Positions 58,106-64,000 of a DNA stretch of 64,000 bases are shown here, in pieces. The notes under the pieces are model-generated. The model did no database searches and was not told where the DNA came from. It saw only the letters and a program-made list of their open reading frames with translations. Position 1 is the first letter of the stretch. Every line of letters starts with the position of its first letter. The stretch is from assembly GCA_025603075.1 (NCBI GenBank), contig MU626319.1, forward strand, positions 1 through 64,000. Direction: 5' to 3'. This DNA comes from Neoconidiobolus thromboides FSU 785 (lineage: Eukaryota > Entomophthoromycota > Entomophthoromycetes > Entomophthorales > Neoconidiobolaceae). A program made the translations under genes and the position numbers.

Positions 58106-60987
58106 ATGGGTGTACGCAATTTCGAAGGTAAAAAGGATAGTAAAATAGATTGATTATAAGTTTAAAAAAAATAGTTTATTTAGCAGACCATCAACTTATT
58201 CAAACTGTACCGTTAAATCTTCTTAAAGATTGTAAAATATTAGTTGAGGGTCACTTATGGTTGAAAAAGATTTTAACAGGAAGCAATAAAGAATCTCCCA
58301 CTGTCGCTATGGGAGGGGCACCTATAGGTTTAGATGATTATATTATTAAGGAACTTAACTATTTCAAGTAACTAATTGACATTTCAACTATTAATTTAAA
58401 GTACTAATAAAGTTTAAGATCTAATGGAATTAAAGCCACTTTCGTATTTACCTCATTAACCCCCTTTAAAAAAGACAGACCCTTTAGTACTGAGGATAAA
58501 CGTCCCCTTAAACGCACACAAGCTTGGGAAGCGTATGAAAAGGGAAATTCGGAACTTGCTACTTCTTTTTGGAATACAGCTAGTAATTTCAAGGTTTTAA
58601 TTAATTTTTAATATTAACATGTTTTAGCTTCAACATATCAGCCTGAACTTTTAAATATTGTATTTAAGACTTTGACTGAAAATAATGAAGACTTTATCCG
58701 TGCACCATATTCTTCTTGGGCTCAAGTAATTATTATTCAATCATCAATTTAAAATATTTATTTCTTATAGATAGCTTACATTTCCAGAATGGGACAAGCA
58801 CACGCCGTACTTGCTGGAACTGAGGCCTTGTTATTTGGAGTAGAAAAATTAATTACTGCAATTAATTTTGAGGTAAAGCTATTTTTTTGTCATTTAAATT
58901 TTTCTAACTTTTTCGCAGAAAAATGAATTTACATTTATTCATAAAAGTAAAGCTCTTCAAGAAATGCAAATCAACGATGACCAGCTTTTGGATATCGCTG
59001 TTTTGGCTGGATTTGATTACTGCTCCACATTTCCTCCACTTGCAAGCGATAATAATAATTCAATTTTCAAATGTAAGATGTTTAACAAAAATTATACTTT
59101 TATAATAATATATTTATTTTAGCTGCTTTGGAAATGGTCAGGCACCACAAAACTGGGTTCAATGCTGTTCAGGCATTTACTGAACATCCAGAGGTGATGA
59201 TTTACTTACTATTATTTGACATTATATTGAATATTTTTAGGTAGCCAGAACAAACTATGTTGATAATTACTGTAGAGCTGTCTGCTCTGTCAAGTACCAA
59301 CCTTATCTTAGCAGATCCGGAGTAGTTGAACCTTGTAACGCTGAAACTGCTCCAAAGTAGATTTTTAATATTATTACTATTTAATTTACTAACGTCATAC
59401 AGTGATTTACAAACTTTTATGGGACATCGTTTACCTGACGAAGTGTACTATTATTTATCAAAGGGACTTATAAGTCATCATGTAGTTTTTTTAAATATTT
59501 AAAAAAATATTTTTTTAACATTTTGATAAGGTTGTCAGTGCATTAATTACTGGTATTATAGTAGACACACAGCCACTTTGTAACGGATTTAAGGAGTACC
59601 GCAAATTGTTAAATGACTTAATTGAAATCAGATCTCAAACTTTAGCTTTATTAACCAGGCATTTACATGGATTCTTCCAATCACGCAAAGTGGTAAGTTG
59701 TTTAAAAAAAAACTTTAATTTGAAGATTTTAAAATTTTAAACTTAAGCATGCTGTGTATTGGTTTGAGCCTAAAGAAGAACATAATCTCATTCCTTATGA
59801 CAGCGTTGTTCTTCCAAAGTTGCATACTGCTAAATGGCGCTGTAATCACGATCTTATTGAAGCTGAAAAACAACGCCAAAATGTATACTATTATTTAATT
59901 ATAGATAATATCATACTTACACAATTTTAGTTTCAAGGAGAATCTGATATATTCTTTGCTGCTATTGCTGCTCAATCACCAAAATTTTTAGAAATCGAAG
60001 ATTCTGGACCGATCCCACTTTTAAAAACTGTAGATCAAATTTTAGTTACTACAATTACACGTTTCCTCGAACTTCGAGGGTAATTTTGCTTTTATTCGTT
60101 TATTTATATTTTTTTATTTATATTTTATTTATATATTAGAATGCTTGCTCATCCTAATGGGACTTATCCTTATGGTAATGCATTGAACAGTGCTATAGAT
60201 GGGTTTGAAGACATGCCTAATGATGGTATGGAAGGATTGATTATAGCTTTAGAGCTTTTTAAACTTGGTCTCCTTAATAACCAACCATATGAATTTGAGT
60301 ATAAAGATATGTGTACCACTCATATTCCAGGTATTTCTTTTAAATTTGAAAATTCTTAACTAATTTTTAAATAGAAAATGAACTTCCTCATGCTCGTCTC
60401 TTTTCTAGAGTTGTATCTCTTATTACAGTCGGTTATGAAGTAAAACTTTTTTATTAAAAAATTATAATATTAAAAAGATTAGACGGCACCATGGGAGGGA
60501 CCAGTGGATCGCAATCTTTTGTGCTTCCAAAGCTGTGCTAGACTCGTATCCCGTAGCTTACGTCATTATGTCGAAATGGTAGCAATGGGTATAATACTTG
60601 GTGGTGAAACTGTAAAGCCTAGAACCGATATTACAAAAATTGCACAACGGTAAATTTTATTCAACTTTTTTAAATATTTTATAAATATTATATAGTCTTC
60701 CATTTGTACAAGAAACAAATACTGCTTTAGGTGTACTAGCTAAACTCTTTTTAGATCGTGTTTGTCAATACCCAGAAACTGACATAAACCATTGGTTTGA
60801 ACCTTCTCAACTACCCAAAACATTTGCATCTTGTGCGGATGTACAAGAGGATCTTTTCCGAGGATTTGATTTCTGGGATCAAGTGTACAGTGCAATTATA
60901 ACATTAAAAGGAAATTCAAAAGAAGGTGATGTAATTGTACAACAATTTATTGATGCGAATGAATGGTTATCTAACAAACGACTATAA
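58106..60987 (+). CDS. MKT1: MKT1-like post-transcriptional regulator (about 16 exons)
   Basis: XPG/FEN-like protein that acts with Pbp1 in translational control of specific mRNAs, without known nuclease activity. The first exon encodes only MGVRNFE; after a GTAAAA...TTTAG intron it continues ADHQLIQTVPLNLLKDCKIL, as in the XPG-N part of MKT1. Later segments are typical: FVFTSLTPFKKDRPF, RAPYSSWAQIAYISRMGQAH, NDDQLLDIAVLAGFDYCSTF (XPG-I-like) and the MKT1 C-terminal GILALLRG-type domain region (RSLRHYVEMVAMGIILGGET). Introns are about 40-60 nt, one at nearly every 40-60 codons. The stop is at 60985-60987. Confidence 0.88.
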
Positions 60988-61670
60988 TTTTAACTAAAAA
61001 TGAAAAATAATAATAAAAAAGATTTTATCAAAACGTTATGGGATGCTGGACCCATTTGCATGTCCTGTTTGTATAATATTCATTAGCTTTGAATATTAAA
61101 CGTATTTAAAAAAATAAAAGGATCCAAACTTAAGTTTAATGTTTAATAGGTTATTGTGTAGTATAAAGTTTATTAACAAAGTTTTACTTAAATTACTATG
61201 ATATTTGTAATAAATTTAAGAATTTAATATGGTTTGTAATCAAATGAATGCTGAATAAAACTTCAATATAATTCTTAAAAAATAATGTTGCTTTTAACAC
61301 TAATTAGAATATTGCTTTTAAGATACTTAATATTTTTTTTATTAAAGGATTTGTAATTTATTACGTAATTGAGCAACAGATGTAGTCGAAGATGATGTTG
61401 AGTACTTAAATATAAAATTAACTTTAAATGAAGTTTAGTAGAAAGTTTCAGCTGATATCAAAGAAAGTATATGAGAAACAATGAGTTAAAATAGTAGTTG
61501 AACAAAAAATATCGTTAAAAGAGCAAAACAAGCTGAAAGTATTAAAAATAAAATAATAAATTTTATAAATCCCTAAAAAATCCAACTTTGTTTTCTAAAC
61601 TAAAAAAATACAATTTAAAGATCATTAAAAAACAAAAAGAGAAAAAAACAATGTGAAACCTCAAAACAAA
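60988..61670. other. intergenic region
   Basis: Spacer of 0.7 kb between the convergent MKT1 and PFK-2/FBPase-2 genes. No gene, repeat copy or RNA was recognised. Confidence 0.5.
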
Positions 61671-63156
61671 TTAATGATTAAGTGGTGGTGAACTTTTTTC
61701 TGGTTTAGGGCGGTGAGTGTCAACGGCTTCAATTTCAGCAGAAAAGCGTTCTTCTACTGTACCATAAGCCATAGGTGTAAGTTTGATAACAGTATGTAAA
61801 GGGATTTTAATGTATGGGATCTCACTTTGTGGAAGATCCATAAAATACCCATAGATACATCTTAATATAGCTTGATGGCCAATAATGAGAATATTTTGTT
61901 GTCTTTCTAACTCCATAATAACTGGTTCGAGCCTCAAAATGACATCCTTGTAAGATTCTCCTCCACGATAACGATAACTAAGTTTATCATCATCCCTATT
62001 TGCATAATCTTCCGGATATTTTTCAGCAATTTCTTCATAAGTCAAACCATCACACACACCAGCATCTAATTCATCTAGAGCTTTCCATTGTAATTTTGGA
62101 TATGGAAGATTTTTTCCAGTAGCAACGGTACGCTTCATTGTAGAAGTCCACACTTTAAGGTTTGAAGTATCAAAATTTTTACTAATAAGTAAAGGTAAAG
62201 TCTCTGAATATTGAGAGCCTTGAGGTGAAAGCTCTGAATCGCCTCCAATTTTACCCTCTGTATTATATATACTTTCGCCATGCTAAATAATTTTTAAGTT
62301 GTGTTGAATTTGGTGAAGTTAAAATTAAACTTACTCTACTTATAAAAATAGATCGTGGTGCAATATGCAAATTCATCAAATAGTATACAATACGTGATTC
62401 AAGATAGCCTCTAATACGATTCACCACATATTTAGCTCCAACATTAATAATCTTTATATAAGTTAAATCTAATTCTTCAATAGTTTGGTAGGCTTTTTCA
62501 TAATGAGATATTCTGTTTTTGAAATCTTGAACTGCAGCTTGCTTTTCTTCTAACTGAGCATAATCTGGTGAATTTGTTTTTACTGCAATAATGTTTTGAA
62601 GAATGAGTTCTTCATCATTACAAACAGACTCTGCAAACATTACTTGTACATCATTTTGGCTACATAAATCTAAAATAAAATCACGTCTTTCTTTCGTTGA
62701 GTTAGTTGCGTCATAAATCCCTACTTCTCCACCATGCTCTTCAAACCAGTTAAACATGTCTTCAAGTGCTTCTTTAGCACTTTGTTCCCTTTGATGTTTA
62801 GCTTCTTCATTATTAGGATCAAAAAAAGTATGTGGTTGAGAAGCTCCCCAGTCACGTCTTCTATAGTTACCAACGTTAAATACCTTTGTACTGATTCCGA
62901 GCCAGCGAAGATATCTTGAAACTTTTTATTTTTAACAAATAGAAAATGGTTTGCTATATTTAATACCTTTTTGACCAATAAATGTTTTACCTCTTGCAGG
63001 TAATCCGACTAGCTAAATTTTAATTAACATAAATTTTTTAATACATTTTAAATATGGTTACCACACAGGCTAATTTAAGGTTTCCTATAAACAAATATAT
63101 TAATTAAGCCCATATTATAAAATAAATACTTACCACCAACAGTAACAGTTTTCATT
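61671..63156 (-). CDS. PFKFB: 6-phosphofructo-2-kinase / fructose-2,6-bisphosphatase (4 exons)
   Basis: Bifunctional enzyme making and destroying fructose 2,6-bisphosphate, the allosteric switch between glycolysis and gluconeogenesis. Exons 63156-63135, 63008-62967, 62921-62335 and 62282-61671 sum to 1263 nt, 420 residues. Kinase half: Walker A GLPARGKT, VSRYLRWLGISTKVFNVGNY, and GIYDATNSTKERR. Phosphatase half: catalytic RHGES split by the last intron, the acid residue in LDAGVCDGLTYEEIAEKYPE and the second His in IIGHQAILRCIYGYF. All phosphatase catalytic positions appear intact, so both activities are expected. The protein lacks the long regulatory N-terminus of yeast Pfk26. Only the second AG (CTAG) at the exon 2 acceptor keeps the frame. 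Confidence 0.94.
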
Positions 63157-64000
63157 GTAATTATAGAATAAAACAAGAAAGAATATTAATCAATTTAAGT
63201 ACTATAATAAAAGTATTCAAGGATAAATTAGAAAGATTAAGCTTCTTTAAAATTTCAAATAGAAAATTGAACTGATTGATTTTTTAACAGTTAATTTTAA
63301 TTGAAATTAACTAAAAGTCGGAATATATTGTTACATATTAAAATTCAACACTTAACCAATCATTGACGTGTTCATTATAAAACCAGGCTTGTTATTAATT
63401 TAAATAGCTTTATTAATCATTGAATAGGCTAGTGTTTTTATAATATTATAATATGATAAGGTTAATATTATATAATACTTTATTTCTAATACTATTAAAT
63501 TGAAAGGCTGACAAACTTAGAACTGTTCGATATTTTAAGCCACCTGCTACGTCCAAAAATATTAGGATTCGTTACCAACCAATAAAAAAAATATTCTATT
63601 TACATTCAAAGAATTTTTTTTTAGATTGAAGATTTTTTTTAGAATAAAGTTATTCTTGGCTATTTAGCCTTAAATTTATTAGCTTGAAAATTGAACAACT
63701 CGAATAACAAGGTTTTCGAAAGCTCTATTTGATCAGAGTGGAATTTTTCTATCAAACTCCTACTAATTATATAACTCTGTATTTAGTTAGAATTAAACTT
63801 GAATTCAACTTGTCTTGAATTAATAATAGCTAACGAAACTATGACCAGTTAGGCTTGTTATAGTGCACCTTGGCATGGAAATAGTGGCAAATTTAATTTG
63901 CTTGTGCCATCCAAAAGATTGGCAGCTTCAATATTAGTTAGTCAAAACTAAAGCTTGATTTTTTTACTGTTTTATCTTTAATAAAACCTGTTAATAAAAC
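63157..64000. other. intergenic region to the window end
   Basis: AT-rich sequence upstream of the PFK-2/FBPase-2 gene, which should contain its promoter. No open frame or repeat copy was recognised. Confidence 0.5.

Noticed and set aside
1-64000. Bacterial-type features (operons, ribosome binding sites, CRISPR, riboswitches)
   Set aside because: Spliceosomal introns and eukaryote-specific genes throughout show nuclear eukaryotic DNA; such features are not expected and none was seen.

Overview
The window is a nuclear, very AT-rich eukaryotic segment, most likely from a fungus. Fungal or yeast-type housekeeping genes are present (MKT1, IMP4, TRS85, COG4, an ERG24-type sterol C-14 reductase, the end of a probable fungal transcription factor). 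PARN and a C9orf85-like DUF2039 gene, both absent from budding yeast, are also here. Most genes carry many introns of about 40-60 nt with GTAAG/GTAAT donors, mostly TAG acceptors and, in places, a yeast-like TACTAAC branch site. Low G+C, dense short introns and Asn/Lys/Ile-rich proteins suggest a non-yeast, possibly early-diverging fungus; the lineage is inference.

Layout. 1-5.3 kb: end of a probable zinc-cluster regulator, glutamate-cysteine ligase and cytidine deaminase. 5.9-6.5 kb: decayed Cys-rich secreted-protein gene. 7.8-15.2 kb: compact housekeeping block with DUF2039, mitoribosomal mL43, COG4, IMP4 and UBA3. 15.2-26.2 kb: gene-poor, repeat-rich segment holding four tandem paralogues of an unrecognised secreted Cys-containing protein (one intact, one rearranged, one crossed by a 100-N gap, one pseudogene). 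26.2-51.6 kb: second dense block with two unrecognised small proteins, NDC80, an acidic protein, EFL1, an unknown protein, TRS85, PARN, lipoate ligase, an Asn-rich protein and ERG24. 51.6-58.1 kb: repeat-rich segment with two convergent Thr-rich small secreted proteins and a probable tRNA relic. 58.1-63.2 kb: MKT1 and bifunctional PFK-2/FBPase-2. The last 0.85 kb shows nothing.

Sixteen copies, plus one truncated copy, of a short (about 95-105 bp) terminal-inverted-repeat element resembling a MITE lie between genes. They concentrate around the secreted-protein loci, giving alternating housekeeping and repeat/secretome compartments. The housekeeping genes do not form one pathway; they cover glutathione synthesis, ribosome assembly (IMP4, EFL1), Golgi trafficking (COG4, TRS85), neddylation, kinetochore, mRNA decay or regulation (PARN, MKT1), lipoylation, sterols and glycolytic control.

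The most notable observations are the tandem secreted family with mosaic sequence tracts, a 202-bp duplication in its first member whose AG|GT junctions would behave as an intron restoring the frame, the MITE family with a conserved AGCGCT core, and a start codon isolated on its own exon in IMP4. All exon models were built by eye from splice consensus and reading frame.
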